A stretch of DNA of 64,000 nt from Pseudoxanthomonas sp. (GCF_035999195.1 NZ_DASYGY010000009.1:558001-622000); one strand, 5' to 3'; numbered from the stretch's first letter, positions 32,121 through 41,263 are shown. Program-made: numbers and translations. The notes: generated from the sequence alone by a model not told the origin.

Positions 32121-32190
32121 TGTGGGAGCGACGTCAGTCGCGAAGAAGCCTTCCTTGTGAAGCCCCATCGCGACTGACGTCGCTCCCACA
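32121..32190. repeat. REP palindrome, TGTGGGAGCGACGTCAG type
   Basis: Two perfect 23-bp inverted arms beginning TGTGGGAGCGACGTCAGTCG around a 24-bp centre, directly after the GGDEF-EAL gene. The same family recurs at 48160-48280 and 57859-57925. The strong hairpin could also end or stabilise the upstream transcript. Confidence 0.85.
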
Positions 32191-32272
32191 GCCCCCCCTC
32201 AGGATCACTGGCGCGACGCCCGTCACCCGCCATCGCGTTAAAATGCCGGCCTTTCCGCACCAGGTTCACCGC

Positions 32273-33043
32273 ATGCAGCTTTCCGACACCCGCGCCGTCA
32301 TCACCGGTGGCGTTTCCGGCCTGGGCCTGGCCGTCGCCCGCCATCTGGTCGCCCAGGGAGGCAAGGCCGCGCTGTTCGACGTCAACGACGACAAGGGCGC
32401 CGCAGCCGTCGCCGAACTGGGCGAGGCACATGTCCGCTACTTCCGCACCGACGTGACCGACGAAGCCGGCGTGGCGGCGAACGTGGCGGCGGCGAAGGAT
32501 TTCCTGGGCGGGCTGAATGCGGCGATCAACTGCGCCGGCATCCTCGGTGCCGGCCGCGTGCTGGGCAAGGAAGCACCGATGCCGCTGTCGACCTTCCAGG
32601 CCACGGTGATGGTCAACCTGGTCGGCAGCTTCAACGTGGCCAAGGCCGCGGCCGACCAGATGCAGCACAACGCGCCGAATGCCGACGGCGAGCGCGGCGT
32701 GATCGTCAATACCGCCAGCGTGGCGGCGTACGAGGGCCAGATCGGCCAGGCCGCGTACTCGGCATCGAAAGGCGGCGTGGTCGGCATGACGCTGCCGATG
32801 GCGCGCGAGCTGTCGCGCTTCGGCATCCGCGTGATGACGGTGGCACCGGGCATCTTCTGGACGCCGATGGTCGATGGCATGCCGGACGCCGTGCAGCAGT
32901 CGCTCAGCGCCTCGATCCCGTTCCCGTCCCGCCTCGGCAGGCCGGAGGAGTTCGCCGACCTGGTCGCCTACATCCTCGGCAATCCCTACCTCAACGGCGA
33001 AACCATCCGGCTGGATGGCGCCGTGCGGCTGGCACCGAAGTAA
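32273..33043 (+). CDS. short-chain dehydrogenase, 3-hydroxyacyl-CoA dehydrogenase type
   Basis: A 256-residue SDR. The cofactor motif TGGVSGLG near the N-terminus, NCAGI, and the catalytic Ser with Y-SASK (AAYSASKGGV) are in place. The sequence ends like type II 3-hydroxyacyl-CoA dehydrogenases (HSD17B10 group: PFPSRLGRPEEFADLVAYIL and NGETIRLDGAVRLAPK). That group oxidises 2-methyl-3-hydroxybutyryl-CoA in isoleucine breakdown, which would fit the neighbouring branched-chain pathway. Exact substrate not provable here. Confidence 0.87.
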   Translation: MQLSDTRAVITGGVSGLGLAVARHLVAQGGKAALFDVNDDKGAAAVAELGEAHVRYFRTDVTDEAGVAANVAAAKDFLGGLNAAINCAGILGAGRVLGKEAPMPLSTFQATVMVNLVGSFNVAKAAADQMQHNAPNADGERGVIVNTASVAAYEGQIGQAAYSASKGGVVGMTLPMARELSRFGIRVMTVAPGIFWTPMVDGMPDAVQQSLSASIPFPSRLGRPEEFADLVAYILGNPYLNGETIRLDGAVRLAPK

Positions 33044-33150
33044 GCCGGGATTCGGCATTCGGGATTCGGGATTCGCAACAGGCGGACCCGACTCCGTCGG
33101 TGCCGGCCCTGCTCCAACGAATCCCGAATCTCCACTCCCCAATCCCGGCT
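33044..33150. repeat. inverted GGGATTCGG repeats between SDR and efpL
   Basis: The left arm consists of three near-copies of GGGATTCGG/GGCATTC starting at 33047; the right arm (33119-33147) has CGAATCCCGAATCTCCACTC and CCAATCCCGG. About 40 bp of GC-rich DNA (partly CCGACTCCGTCGG) lies between. The same pattern is found inside icmF at 9819-10007. Confidence 0.75.
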
Positions 33151-33157
33151 CCTCACC

Positions 33158-33724
33158 ATGAAAGCTTTCGACATCAAGAAAGGCAACGTCGTCGAACACA
33201 ACGGCGGCGTGTACCAGATCCGCGACATCGAGCGCAGCTCGCCGCAGGGCCGCGGCGGCAACGTGCGCTTCCGTTTCATCATGTACAGCGTGCCGGGCGG
33301 CAACAAGCTGGACGCCAGCTTCGATGCCGACGACACCCTCAGCGAAGTGGAGCTGCTGCGCCGCCAGGCGACGTATTCCTACAAGGACGGCGACGCCTTC
33401 GTGTTCCTCGATGACGAGGACTACACGCCGTACACGCTGGATGCGAACGTGATCGGCGACGACGCCGGCTACATCACCGACGGACTGACGGGCTGCTACG
33501 TGCAGGTGATCGATGAGATGCCGGTGGCGCTGCAGTTGCCGCAGCACGTGACGCTGGAAGTGGTGGAAACGCCGCCGGAACTGAAGGGCGGCACCGCCAC
33601 CAAGCGTCCGAAGCCGGCGAAGCTGAGCACCGGCATCGAGATCATGGTGCCCGAGTACATCACCAACGGCGAGCGCATCCTGGTCAACACGACCACCGGC
33701 GAGTTCGGCGGCCGCGCGGATTGA
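33158..33724 (+). CDS. efpL: elongation factor P-like protein YeiP/EfpL
   Basis: A 188-residue EF-P paralogue that helps ribosomes through certain proline-containing motifs. The KOW domain begins MKAFDIKKGNVVEHNGGVYQ and carries an arginine (R32 in SSPQGRGGN) at the tip loop where EF-P has its modified lysine. Two OB-like domains follow, the last ending VPEYITNGERILVNTTTGEF. The unmodified arginine-tipped loop identifies the EfpL/YeiP branch rather than canonical EF-P. Confidence 0.92.
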   Translation: MKAFDIKKGNVVEHNGGVYQIRDIERSSPQGRGGNVRFRFIMYSVPGGNKLDASFDADDTLSEVELLRRQATYSYKDGDAFVFLDDEDYTPYTLDANVIGDDAGYITDGLTGCYVQVIDEMPVALQLPQHVTLEVVETPPELKGGTATKRPKPAKLSTGIEIMVPEYITNGERILVNTTTGEFGGRAD

Positions 33725-33936
33725 GGTCGGGTACGCGCTGCGCACGACCCGCTGAAGCTCCCGCTGCGCGATGAAGCATGCTGCGGTCGTTTGCGTGGCG
33801 CAGGCTACGTGGATGCCCACAGCGCGGCGGGCACGAGGCCTCGTAGCGTGCGCTATGCGTACGCCCCCTGAAACCTTCCTTCGTCTCGCGACGGACGCGA
33901 TGGCGACAGATCCTGCGGTCGTGCGCGCGGCGCACG
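33725..33936. other. 212-bp spacer with inverted GC-rich arms
   Basis: Between the convergent efpL and DUF4105 genes. Several CGTAGCGTGCGC-like strings and their inverse (GCGCACGCTACG at 33930-33941) indicate another palindromic repeat. I see no gene. Confidence 0.4.
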
Positions 33937-35745
33937 CTACGGGGTGCGCAGGCGGGTGCCGATGGTGTCGAGGTTCGCTTCGATGCCCCGCAGGGCGTCA
34001 CGCTGATCGGCGGGTAGCCAGCGTTCGAGTTCCCCGCGTAGGCGCCCGTCCTGGTCGCGCAGGCGGGTCAAACGCAGGCGGGCTTCCTCTTCAATGCGCT
34101 CGCGCTCGTCCGCCTGCGGCAGTCCGTAGCCCTGAGGCAGCAACTCCGAGGGGCGACTGATGAAGCCGGTATCGCCCAGCCAGGCACGCAGGGCCTGCAG
34201 CGCCGGCTCAAGGCCGGCAGGTGCGTCACGCCCCAGGTAGCGCCGTTTCAGTTCATCGCGCAGCCGCAGTTGCTGGCGACGGAGCGCCGCGTTCTCCAGT
34301 ACCAGCAGCGCCGCGTTCGTGCGCAGGTCGGCCCGCGGCAACCACGCCGCGCGTTCGGCGGGCGGCAGCGCCAGCCATGCCTGCGCATCCTGCTGCGGCA
34401 CCCCCAGCGCCTGCCGCACCACCGCGAACAGGGCGTCGTAGCGCGCGCTCATCGGCTCGAAGTAGTAACCGAGCCGTCGCGCCTCTGCGGCATCGTCGAG
34501 CACGCCGGCATCGGCGACGCCACGACGCTCGAGCTTCTTCAGCAAGCCGGTCGGCGTGATGCTCGCGAGTGATTCCCCGGCCAACCGTGGCACGCCGTCG
34601 TGCAGCAGCTTCCAGGTCTCGACGGCACAGTTGTTGCTGATGAAGTAGTAGCGCCCGTCGTAGCTCCAGTGCAACTGCGCGGCACGCTCGAGTAGCGATG
34701 CCATCTCTTCGCGCTGCAACCGCAGCGGAATCGACTGCAGGCCACGCAGTTCGACCCGGGTGTATTCCTCGATCACCTGGTCCAGCGGCAGCAGGAACAG
34801 GCGCGACGGATAGGAACCGGTCAATCCCCGCCAGCCGGAGATCTGGACATCGCCGACGAAGGCACGGAACGAGAGGACGCGGTGATGGGACAGGTCGAGC
34901 CGGCAGTCCGGGCCCGGTGTCCGGCCGGGCGCGCAGATCACCAGCCGCAGCATGCTGTGGCCCCAGCGGCTCATCGCCTGCGTGTTGCCTTCGGCCAGCA
35001 GGTAGTCGATCGCATAGACGCGCGATGGATCCAGGGCGAGCAGCGAGGCATCGCCTGCCTCCGCATCGGCCTCCAGGAACGGCAGGCCCGGCGCGCACCC
35101 GTCCGCCACGGACGGCATGGCGAAGTGCGCGGCGAAATGGCGATGCAGTGCCGGACGCCGGCATGCGTAGTCCGGATCGAGCACGAAATGCTCGAGATTC
35201 ACCGCCACGAATTCGGAGGGTCGCTCCAGTTCGTACGGATCGGGCGTGCGCGCGACGAAGTCGTTGCGCGAGCGGCGGCCCGCCAGCGGGAACACGCTGC
35301 GCTGCCATCCGGCCAGATCGCGCAGGCGCGGATCGCCCGACAGCGCGTTGCGCCGTGCGCGGTCGTAGCTGTGGGCGAGTTCGTGCACCAGCGCCTGGCG
35401 GACGGCGAGCAGGGACGCATCGTCCGACGGCAGGGAGTCGCGCGTCTTCCACGCTTCCAGCAGCCGGCGCGGCAGCCGTACATGGTCGCCCACGCGCCGT
35501 CCCGCGACATGCGTCGGCAGGTCATCGCGCCATTGCAGGACAAGGCCCGATGGCAGGGCATCACGCCACGCCAAAGGCAGTCGCGGCAGCACGTCGTCGA
35601 CCAGCGCCTGCGTGGCGGCGATCTCGTCGGGCGAAACCCCGGTCGGATCGATATCGAGCGCGGCCGCCGATGTGGCGACCGCAGCGAGCCAGGCCCCCAG
35701 CAGGCGCGCGGCCAAGCGCCGGCCAAGGGGCCGACGCGCGTGCAT
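33937..35745 (-). CDS. DUF4105 (Lnb_N-like) protein with N-terminal metallopeptidase-like domain
   Basis: A 602-residue exported protein with a signal peptide (LLGAWLAAVATSAAA-L). The N-terminal domain holds HELAHSYD (121-128), the HExxH zinc motif of metallopeptidases. The middle (about 245-385) carries the DUF4105 core, MSRWGHSMLRLVICAPG, then SGWRGLTGSYPSRLFLLPLD and SNNCAVETWKLL, where an invariant His and Cys suggest a cysteine-type active site. DUF4105 includes the N-terminal domain of the lipoprotein N-acyltransferase Lnb, so an acyltransferase- or peptidase-like periplasmic role is conceivable. The start overlaps the DUF2388 stop by one base. Function undemonstrated as far as I know. 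Confidence 0.75.
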   Translation of the reverse strand: MHARRPLGRRLAARLLGAWLAAVATSAAALDIDPTGVSPDEIAATQALVDDVLPRLPLAWRDALPSGLVLQWRDDLPTHVAGRRVGDHVRLPRRLLEAWKTRDSLPSDDASLLAVRQALVHELAHSYDRARRNALSGDPRLRDLAGWQRSVFPLAGRRSRNDFVARTPDPYELERPSEFVAVNLEHFVLDPDYACRRPALHRHFAAHFAMPSVADGCAPGLPFLEADAEAGDASLLALDPSRVYAIDYLLAEGNTQAMSRWGHSMLRLVICAPGRTPGPDCRLDLSHHRVLSFRAFVGDVQISGWRGLTGSYPSRLFLLPLDQVIEEYTRVELRGLQSIPLRLQREEMASLLERAAQLHWSYDGRYYFISNNCAVETWKLLHDGVPRLAGESLASITPTGLLKKLERRGVADAGVLDDAAEARRLGYYFEPMSARYDALFAVVRQALGVPQQDAQAWLALPPAERAAWLPRADLRTNAALLVLENAALRRQQLRLRDELKRRYLGRDAPAGLEPALQALRAWLGDTGFISRPSELLPQGYGLPQADERERIEEEARLRLTRLRDQDGRLRGELERWLPADQRDALRGIEANLDTIGTRLRTP

Positions 35746-36044
35746 CAGCGGGCTAGGATGGCCTGCGCCAGCTGCATGTCGCTGGCCTTGCGTGCGGCTT
35801 CATCCTTCTCGCGCAGGTGACGCAGCGCGGCTTCGAGCTGCGCGCCACGGATGCGGCCCTCGGTGGCGACGAAACTGGCCGCGTCCTCGCGCGCCTGCAC
35901 GACGACTTTGTCGTCGCCGGACGAACTGCCCGAGGAGGCCGACGAGCCGGCCGACGATGCGCCGGCGGAAGACCCGGCAAAGCTGCCGGCCAGCACCGGC
36001 AGGGAAAACGCCAGCAACACGCCGGCCAGGATCAATCGGGACAT
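35745..36044 (-). CDS. DUF2388 small secreted protein
   Basis: A 99-residue protein with a signal peptide (MSRLILAGVLLAFSLPVLAG). A Ser/Gly/Ala-rich segment follows, then the conserved block VQAREDAASFVATEGRIRGA, LEAALRHLREK and DMQLAQAILA, which is the DUF2388 signature known from Pseudomonas. It is translationally coupled to the DUF4105 gene (TGATG overlap), implying that the two periplasmic proteins act together. Function unknown. Confidence 0.82.
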   Translation of the reverse strand: MSRLILAGVLLAFSLPVLAGSFAGSSAGASSAGSSASSGSSSGDDKVVVQAREDAASFVATEGRIRGAQLEAALRHLREKDEAARKASDMQLAQAILAR

Positions 36045-36133
36045 GGAGTTTCCAGACGGGGGAGCGCCGCAGTCGGCACGGTGCGCAAAGACTACCTGCA
36101 ATCGGTGCCGCGCGGCTGAATCCGGTGGCGGTA

Positions 36134-37522
36134 TCAGCTGTCGAACAGCTTGCCGGGATTCATCAGGCCGTTCGGGTCCAGCACCTGCTTGATGCCGCGC
36201 ATCACCGCGATTTCGCCGGTGCTGCGCGTGCTTTCCAGGTAGCCCTTCTTGACCAGGCCAATGCCGTGCTCGGCCGAGATGCTGCCGTCGTGGCGCTTCA
36301 GCGACGCCGCCAGCAGCTTGGTGACCTGCTCGCACTGGGTGACGAAGTCCGCGTTCTCCATGCCGTCCGGTTTCAGCACGTTGATGTGCAGGTTGCCGTC
36401 GCCGATATGGCCGAACCACACCACCTCGAACTGCGGATAGGCCTCCCCGAGCAGCGCCTGCGTTTCTGCCAGGAAGGCCGGCATGGCGGAAATGCGCACC
36501 GACACGTCGTTCTTGTAGGGTACGTAGCGCGCCAGCGCCTCGGTGATGCCCTCGCGCAGCCGCCAGAGCTGCGCGGCCTGCGCGTCGGACTGGCTGATCA
36601 CGCCGTCGCTGACCCAGCCCTGGTCCATGCAGGCCTCGAACGCCGCCATCGCCGCCGCTTCCTTCGCCTCGTCGCCGATCGCGAACTCGGTGACCACGTA
36701 ATAAGGATGGATCTCGTCGAACGGCTTCTGCGCGCCATGCGCCAGCACGTGCCGCAGTGCGCGATCGGTGAAGAACTCGAACGCCTCCAGCTGCAGGCGC
36801 TCGCGGAATGCCGCGAACACCTGCATCAGCACCTCGAACGACGGCAGCGCCAGCAGCATGACATTGGTCGGCGGTGGCGGATCGGTCAGCCGCACGGTGG
36901 CCTCGACGACGACGCCCAGCGTGCCCTCGGAACCGATGAACAGGTGGCGCAGGTCGTAGCCGCTGGAGTTCTTGATCAGCGCCTTGTTGAGCTCCAGCAC
37001 GTCGCCGGCACCGGTGACGACTTTCAGGCCCGCGATCCACTCGCGCGTGTTGCCGTAACGGATCACGCGGATGCCGCCGGCATTGGTGGCGATGTTGCCG
37101 CCGATCGCACAGGAACCGCGCGCGGCGAAGTCCACCGGATAGACCAGCCCATGCTCGCGCGCCGCGTTGTGCACGGCCTCCAGCGGCATGCCGGCCTGCA
37201 CGGTCAGCGTGCGGTCCACCGCATTGAAGTCCAGCGCCTGGTTCATGCGCTCCAGGCTGAGCACCAGTTCGCCGTTCGCCGCCACGGCGCCGCCGGACAG
37301 GCCGGTGCGTCCGCCCGACGGCACGACCGCCACGCGATGTTCATTCGCCCAGCGCACGACGGCCTGCACGTCGTCGACGGTGGCCGGCAACGCGACGGCC
37401 AGCGGCGATGGCGTCCAGCGCCGGGTCCAGTCGCGGCCGTAGTGCTCCAGGTCGGCGGGATCGGTCTTCAGGCGCAGCGCCGGGGCGGCGTGCAGCAGGG
37501 CTTCCAGGCGCGGATCGCTCAT
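36134..37522 (-). CDS. FAD-linked D-2-hydroxyglutarate dehydrogenase candidate
   Basis: A 462-residue FAD-binding oxidase of the GlcD/Dld family. VPSGGRTGLSGGAV and GSCAIGGNIATNAGGIRVIR line the FAD pocket, and the C-terminal VVWFGHIGDGNLHINV and EHGIGLVKKGYL give the metal and substrate site. The start at 37522 matches the usual N-terminus; the frame upstream is intergenic. It is divergent from serA. SerA makes D-2-hydroxyglutarate as a side or coupled product and D-2-HGDH removes it; this pairing is known in Pseudomonas. That context supports D-2-hydroxyglutarate over D-lactate or glycolate. Confidence 0.85.
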   Translation of the reverse strand: MSDPRLEALLHAAPALRLKTDPADLEHYGRDWTRRWTPSPLAVALPATVDDVQAVVRWANEHRVAVVPSGGRTGLSGGAVAANGELVLSLERMNQALDFNAVDRTLTVQAGMPLEAVHNAAREHGLVYPVDFAARGSCAIGGNIATNAGGIRVIRYGNTREWIAGLKVVTGAGDVLELNKALIKNSSGYDLRHLFIGSEGTLGVVVEATVRLTDPPPPTNVMLLALPSFEVLMQVFAAFRERLQLEAFEFFTDRALRHVLAHGAQKPFDEIHPYYVVTEFAIGDEAKEAAAMAAFEACMDQGWVSDGVISQSDAQAAQLWRLREGITEALARYVPYKNDVSVRISAMPAFLAETQALLGEAYPQFEVVWFGHIGDGNLHINVLKPDGMENADFVTQCEQVTKLLAASLKRHDGSISAEHGIGLVKKGYLESTRSTGEIAVMRGIKQVLDPNGLMNPGKLFDS

Positions 37523-37715
37523 TGCGGGGGCAGCATTTTCGGGGGCGCCCAGCGTGCCAGCGATGCCGGGTGGCGTCCAGCCGATGCAGGGCTTCGTTTC
37601 AGCGGCAACCAAGCCGGGAAAACCGCAACCGAGCTTTCCATGGCGCGCCGCACCATCGCCGGCATCCATCTGGCATAGTGACGCCCCTTCCCTCTCCGCG
37701 GCGACCTTTCCGGCA

Positions 37716-38957
37716 ATGTCGATCAAGAAGACCTCGTACCCGAAGCAGGACATCCGCGTGCTGTTGCTGGAAGGGGTCAGCCAGACGGCCGTCGAGACGT
37801 TCCGTGCCGCGGGCTATTCGCAGATCGAGTTCCACGAGAAGTCGCTGCCGGAAGACGAACTGAAACGCCGCATCGCCGAAGCGCACATCGTCGGCATCCG
37901 CTCGCGCACGCACCTGAGCGAGGACGTGCTGGCGCAGGCGCGACGCCTGATCGCGGTGGGCTGCTTCTGCATCGGCACCAACCAGGTGGACCTGGACGCG
38001 GCGGAACTGGCCGGCATCCCGGTCTTCAACGCACCCTACTCCAACACCCGCAGCGTGGCCGAACTGGTCATCGCGCAGGCCATCCTGCTGATGCGCGGCA
38101 TTCCGCAGAAGAACGCCGAATGCCACCGCGGCGGCTGGAGCAAGTCGGCCGCCGGCAGCCATGAAGTGCGCGGCAAGACGCTGGGCATCATCGGCTACGG
38201 CCACATCGGCACCCAGGTCGGCGTGCTGGCCGAGGCGCTGGGCATGCACGTGCTGTTCCACGACATCGAGACCAAACTGTCGCTGGGCAACGCCCGTGCC
38301 GCCGTCAGCCTGGACGACCTGCTGGCGCAGAGCGACGTGGTGACGCTGCACGTGCCTGAAACCCCGGCGACCCAGGGCATGTTCGGCCAGGCCCAGATCG
38401 CGGCGATGAAGCCGGGCGCGCATCTGATCAACGCCTCGCGCGGAACCGTGGTCGACATCGACGCACTGGCCGATGCACTGAAGTCCGGCCACGTCGGCGG
38501 CGCCGCGGTGGACGTGTTCCCGGTGGAACCGAAAGGCAACGCCGAATCCTTCGAGTCCCCGCTGCGGGGCCTGGACAACGTCATCCTCACCCCGCATGTG
38601 GGCGGCAGCACGCTGGAGGCGCAGGACAACATCGGCATCGAGGTGGCGGCCAAGCTGGTGCGGTACAGCGACAACGGCAGCACGCTGTCGTCGGTGAACT
38701 TCCCCGAGGTCACCCTGCCCGGCCACGACGGCAGCCGCCGGATCCTGCACATCCACCGCAACGTGCCCGGCGTGCTGTCGCAGATCAACGACATCTTCCG
38801 CGACCGCGGCATCAACATCGACGGCCAGTTCCTGCGCACCGATCCGAAAGTCGGCTACGTGGTCATCGACGTCACCGCCGACGAGGAACAGACCGCCAGC
38901 CTGCGCGAGGCGATGGCGGCGATCGACGGCACGTTGCGGGTGCGCGTGCTGTACTGA
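37716..38957 (+). CDS. serA: D-3-phosphoglycerate dehydrogenase
   Basis: First enzyme of serine synthesis, oxidising 3-phosphoglycerate to 3-phosphohydroxypyruvate. The 413-residue protein closely follows the E. coli form: IRSRTHLSEDVL, the NAD motif IIGYGHIGTQVG, and LINASRGTVVDIDALADAL. LTPHVGGSTLEAQ carries the catalytic His. A C-terminal ACT domain (IHRNVPGVLSQINDIFRDRG) should bind serine as feedback inhibitor. It is divergent from the D-2-hydroxyglutarate dehydrogenase gene, with a joint regulatory gap of about 190 bp. Confidence 0.95.
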   Translation: MSIKKTSYPKQDIRVLLLEGVSQTAVETFRAAGYSQIEFHEKSLPEDELKRRIAEAHIVGIRSRTHLSEDVLAQARRLIAVGCFCIGTNQVDLDAAELAGIPVFNAPYSNTRSVAELVIAQAILLMRGIPQKNAECHRGGWSKSAAGSHEVRGKTLGIIGYGHIGTQVGVLAEALGMHVLFHDIETKLSLGNARAAVSLDDLLAQSDVVTLHVPETPATQGMFGQAQIAAMKPGAHLINASRGTVVDIDALADALKSGHVGGAAVDVFPVEPKGNAESFESPLRGLDNVILTPHVGGSTLEAQDNIGIEVAAKLVRYSDNGSTLSSVNFPEVTLPGHDGSRRILHIHRNVPGVLSQINDIFRDRGINIDGQFLRTDPKVGYVVIDVTADEEQTASLREAMAAIDGTLRVRVLY

Positions 38958-38987
38958 TGCGGTCGGGACGGTAGGCCCAGGCCCACC

Positions 38988-39536
38988 CTACGCAGTACTC
39001 CGCGCCAGCCATTTGCGGGCCATGCGGCGGATCGACGGGTCCGCATCGTCGGCGAGCGGGGCGATCCCGCGCCAGGCCAGGTCCAGCGACTCGTCGCTGA
39101 CCACGTACGCCTCGCTGCCGTTGGCGCGCACCACGTAGCGCACGTCGTAATGCCAGTGGCCCGGCACGTCCTTGCGCTCGGGAATCCAGTGCCGGTCCAG
39201 GTCGAAGATGTCGTCCTCGACGGACAGGTCGGACAGCCCCGACTCCTCTTCGGCCTCCTTCAATGCCACGCGCGCCATGTCGGTATCGCCATCGGCATGC
39301 CCGCCCAGCTGCAGCCAGCGGCCGAGCTTGCGGTGATGGGTCATCAGCACGCGTTCGCCATCGCCGCTGACCAGCCAGGCGCCACCGGTCAGATGCCCTT
39401 CCAGCCTCTCGCGGAGGAAGGGATCGGCGGGATCGTCAAGCAGGGCGAGGAACTGGCCCACCACGTCTCCTTCGGCAGGCCAGCGTCGGGCGTAGGCGGC
39501 CAGGTGTTCGCGGAGGGCGGCATGGACGGCTGGCAC
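38988..39536 (-). CDS. Nudix hydrolase
   Basis: A 182-residue Nudix protein. The box reads GHADGDTDMARVALKEAEEE followed by SGL; the catalytic EAEEES is intact, but the first Glu of the motif is Thr and the Arg is Lys, as in some subgroups. Substrate (nucleoside diphosphate derivative) unknown. It begins with GTG at 39536; no in-frame ATG exists before the core. It converges on serA, separated by a short GTAGG-type repeat arm at 38970-38993. Confidence 0.85.
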   Translation of the reverse strand: MPAVHAALREHLAAYARRWPAEGDVVGQFLALLDDPADPFLRERLEGHLTGGAWLVSGDGERVLMTHHRKLGRWLQLGGHADGDTDMARVALKEAEEESGLSDLSVEDDIFDLDRHWIPERKDVPGHWHYDVRYVVRANGSEAYVVSDESLDLAWRGIAPLADDADPSIRRMARKWLARSTA

Positions 39537-39599
39537 GAGGCGCTTTCTCTTTGGGCGTGGGTGATCGGGCCGCGATTATCGCCGGCCATGCTGCACCTG

Positions 39600-39720
39600 C
39601 GCTTGTGATCCCCGGCCCGCTTTGGCAAGGTACGGCCTTCCATGGGGCCGCCCCATGACCCGTTGCCACCGCCCGGCGAAACGCTTCGTCGGCATGAAGT
39701 CTTCCAAGGGGACGCTGCGA
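39600..39720 (+). other. structured leader candidate before the first APC permease
   Basis: The leader has the palindrome ATGGGGCCGCCCCAT (39642-39656) enclosed by GGCAA (about 39626) and TTGCC (39664). No known riboswitch consensus is recognisable. It may be only a hairpin. Confidence 0.25.
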
Positions 39721-41190
39721 ATGCTCAAAGCTCTGTTCAGGGTCAAGCCGGTCGCACCGGCAGGCCACGTCGATGCCGGTGAACCTTTCGAAGGCAGTCT
39801 GGACGGGGAGAGCGGATTCAAACGGACACTGACCGCACGCCACCTGGTGATGCTGGGCGTGGGTGCGGTGATCGGCGCGGGCATCTTCGTGCTGACCGGC
39901 CAGGCCGCGGCCAACCACGCCGGCCCGGCGATCATGCTGAGCTTCGTGCTGGCCGGCATCGCCTGTGCGCTGGCCGGCCTGTGCTATGCGGAGTTCTCCG
40001 CGCTGATGCCGGTCTCCGGCAGCGCGTATTCGTATTCGTACGCGACGCTGGGCGAGTTCGTGGCCTGGTTCATCGGCTGGTGCCTGGTGCTGGAGTACCT
40101 GTTCGCGGCCTCGACGGTGGCGGTCGGCTGGTCCGGCTACCTCAACAGCTTCCTAGGCACGCTCGGCGTGCCGATCCCCGACGCGCTGGCCAACGCCACG
40201 TTCACCGTGGCCAATGGCGAGTTCATCCGTTCCGGCGCCATCCTCAACCTGCCGGCGGTGTTCATCGTGGCGGCGGTGAGCGGCCTCTGCTACGTGGGCA
40301 TCACCCAGTCGGCGTTCGTCAACGCCATCGTGGTGGCCATCAAGGTCACGGTGATCCTGCTGTTCGTGGCCTTCGGCCTGCAGTACGTGGACCCGGCCAA
40401 CTGGCAGCCCTTCATTCCGGCGAACGAGGGCCCTGGCAAGTTCGGCTTCGAGGGCGTCACCCGTGCCGCCGCCATCGTGTTCTTCGCCTACATCGGCTTC
40501 GATGCGGTCTCCACCGCCGCCGGCGAGGCCAAGAACCCGCAGCGCGACATGCCGATCGGCATCCTGGGCTCGCTGGCGATCTGCACGGTCATCTACATCA
40601 TCGTCTGCGCGGTGCTGACCGGCATGATGTCCTACACCCAGCTGGGCACCGCCAAGCCGGTGGCGACCGCGCTGGAGGCGTACCCCAAGCTGCTGTGGCT
40701 GAAGACGCTGATCGAGATCGGCGCCATCGCCGGCCTGACCTCGGTGATCCTGGTGATGCTGATGGCGCAGCCGCGCATCTTCTACAGCATGGCGAAGGAC
40801 GGCCTGCTGCCGAAGGTCTTCGGCAAGGTGCACGCGAAGTACCAGACGCCGTACGTGGGCACGATCATCGTGGGCGTGATCGCGGCGGCGCTGGCCGGCT
40901 TCCTGCCGATCGGCCTGCTGGGCGAAATGGTGTCGATGGGCACCCTGCTCGCCTTCGCGACCGTCTGCGCCGGCGTGCTGATCCTGCGCTACACGCGGCC
41001 GGAGATCCCGCGCCCGTTCCGGGTGCCGCTGGCGATCGTCGTCTGCCCGCTCGGCGTGCTGGCCTGCCTCTACCTGTTCGTGCAGCCCTTCATGGAGCAC
41101 TGGAAGCTGTTCGTCGGCTGGACGCTGCTCGGCCTGGTGATCTATTTCGTCTACGGCTTCCGCCACAGCAAGCTCAGGCAGCAGGCCTGA
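39721..41190 (+). CDS. APC-superfamily cationic amino acid permease
   Basis: A 489-residue transporter with about 12 transmembrane helices. The first helix region RHLVMLGVGAVIGAGIFVLT contains the GAGIF motif of APC/CAT carriers, and FFAYIGFDAVSTAAGEAKNP is the characteristic cytoplasmic loop of the CAT group. The start at 39721 follows AAGGGGA at a good distance; upstream in-frame Met codons precede low-quality sequence. Substrate is probably a basic or neutral amino acid. A weak hairpin separates it from a second APC gene. Confidence 0.88.
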   Translation: MLKALFRVKPVAPAGHVDAGEPFEGSLDGESGFKRTLTARHLVMLGVGAVIGAGIFVLTGQAAANHAGPAIMLSFVLAGIACALAGLCYAEFSALMPVSGSAYSYSYATLGEFVAWFIGWCLVLEYLFAASTVAVGWSGYLNSFLGTLGVPIPDALANATFTVANGEFIRSGAILNLPAVFIVAAVSGLCYVGITQSAFVNAIVVAIKVTVILLFVAFGLQYVDPANWQPFIPANEGPGKFGFEGVTRAAAIVFFAYIGFDAVSTAAGEAKNPQRDMPIGILGSLAICTVIYIIVCAVLTGMMSYTQLGTAKPVATALEAYPKLLWLKTLIEIGAIAGLTSVILVMLMAQPRIFYSMAKDGLLPKVFGKVHAKYQTPYVGTIIVGVIAAALAGFLPIGLLGEMVSMGTLLAFATVCAGVLILRYTRPEIPRPFRVPLAIVVCPLGVLACLYLFVQPFMEHWKLFVGWTLLGLVIYFVYGFRHSKLRQQA

Positions 41191-41203
41191 GCCACGCCCG
41201 ACG

Positions 41204-41227
41204 ACGGCCGGCCGGGAGGCCGGCCGT
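41204..41227 (+). terminator. hairpin after APC permease
   Basis: ACGGCCGGC / GCCGGCCGT stem with a six-base loop CGGGAG, then TTTCC. The U-tract is short, so termination may be partial. Confidence 0.5.
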
Positions 41228-41263
41228 TTCCATTCCATCGTCCTCCCCTTCCAGGCTCTCCCG

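Noticed and set aside
29417..33820. A 1467-codon open frame on the minus strand
   Set aside because: It is antisense to liuE, the GGDEF-EAL gene, the SDR and efpL, all with clear families; its translation is rich in His, Arg, Gln and Ala with no domain, as expected from the shadow of high-GC genes.
39600..39720. Riboswitch before the amino acid permease
   Set aside because: Hairpins are present, but I could not match a lysine, glycine or other aptamer consensus.
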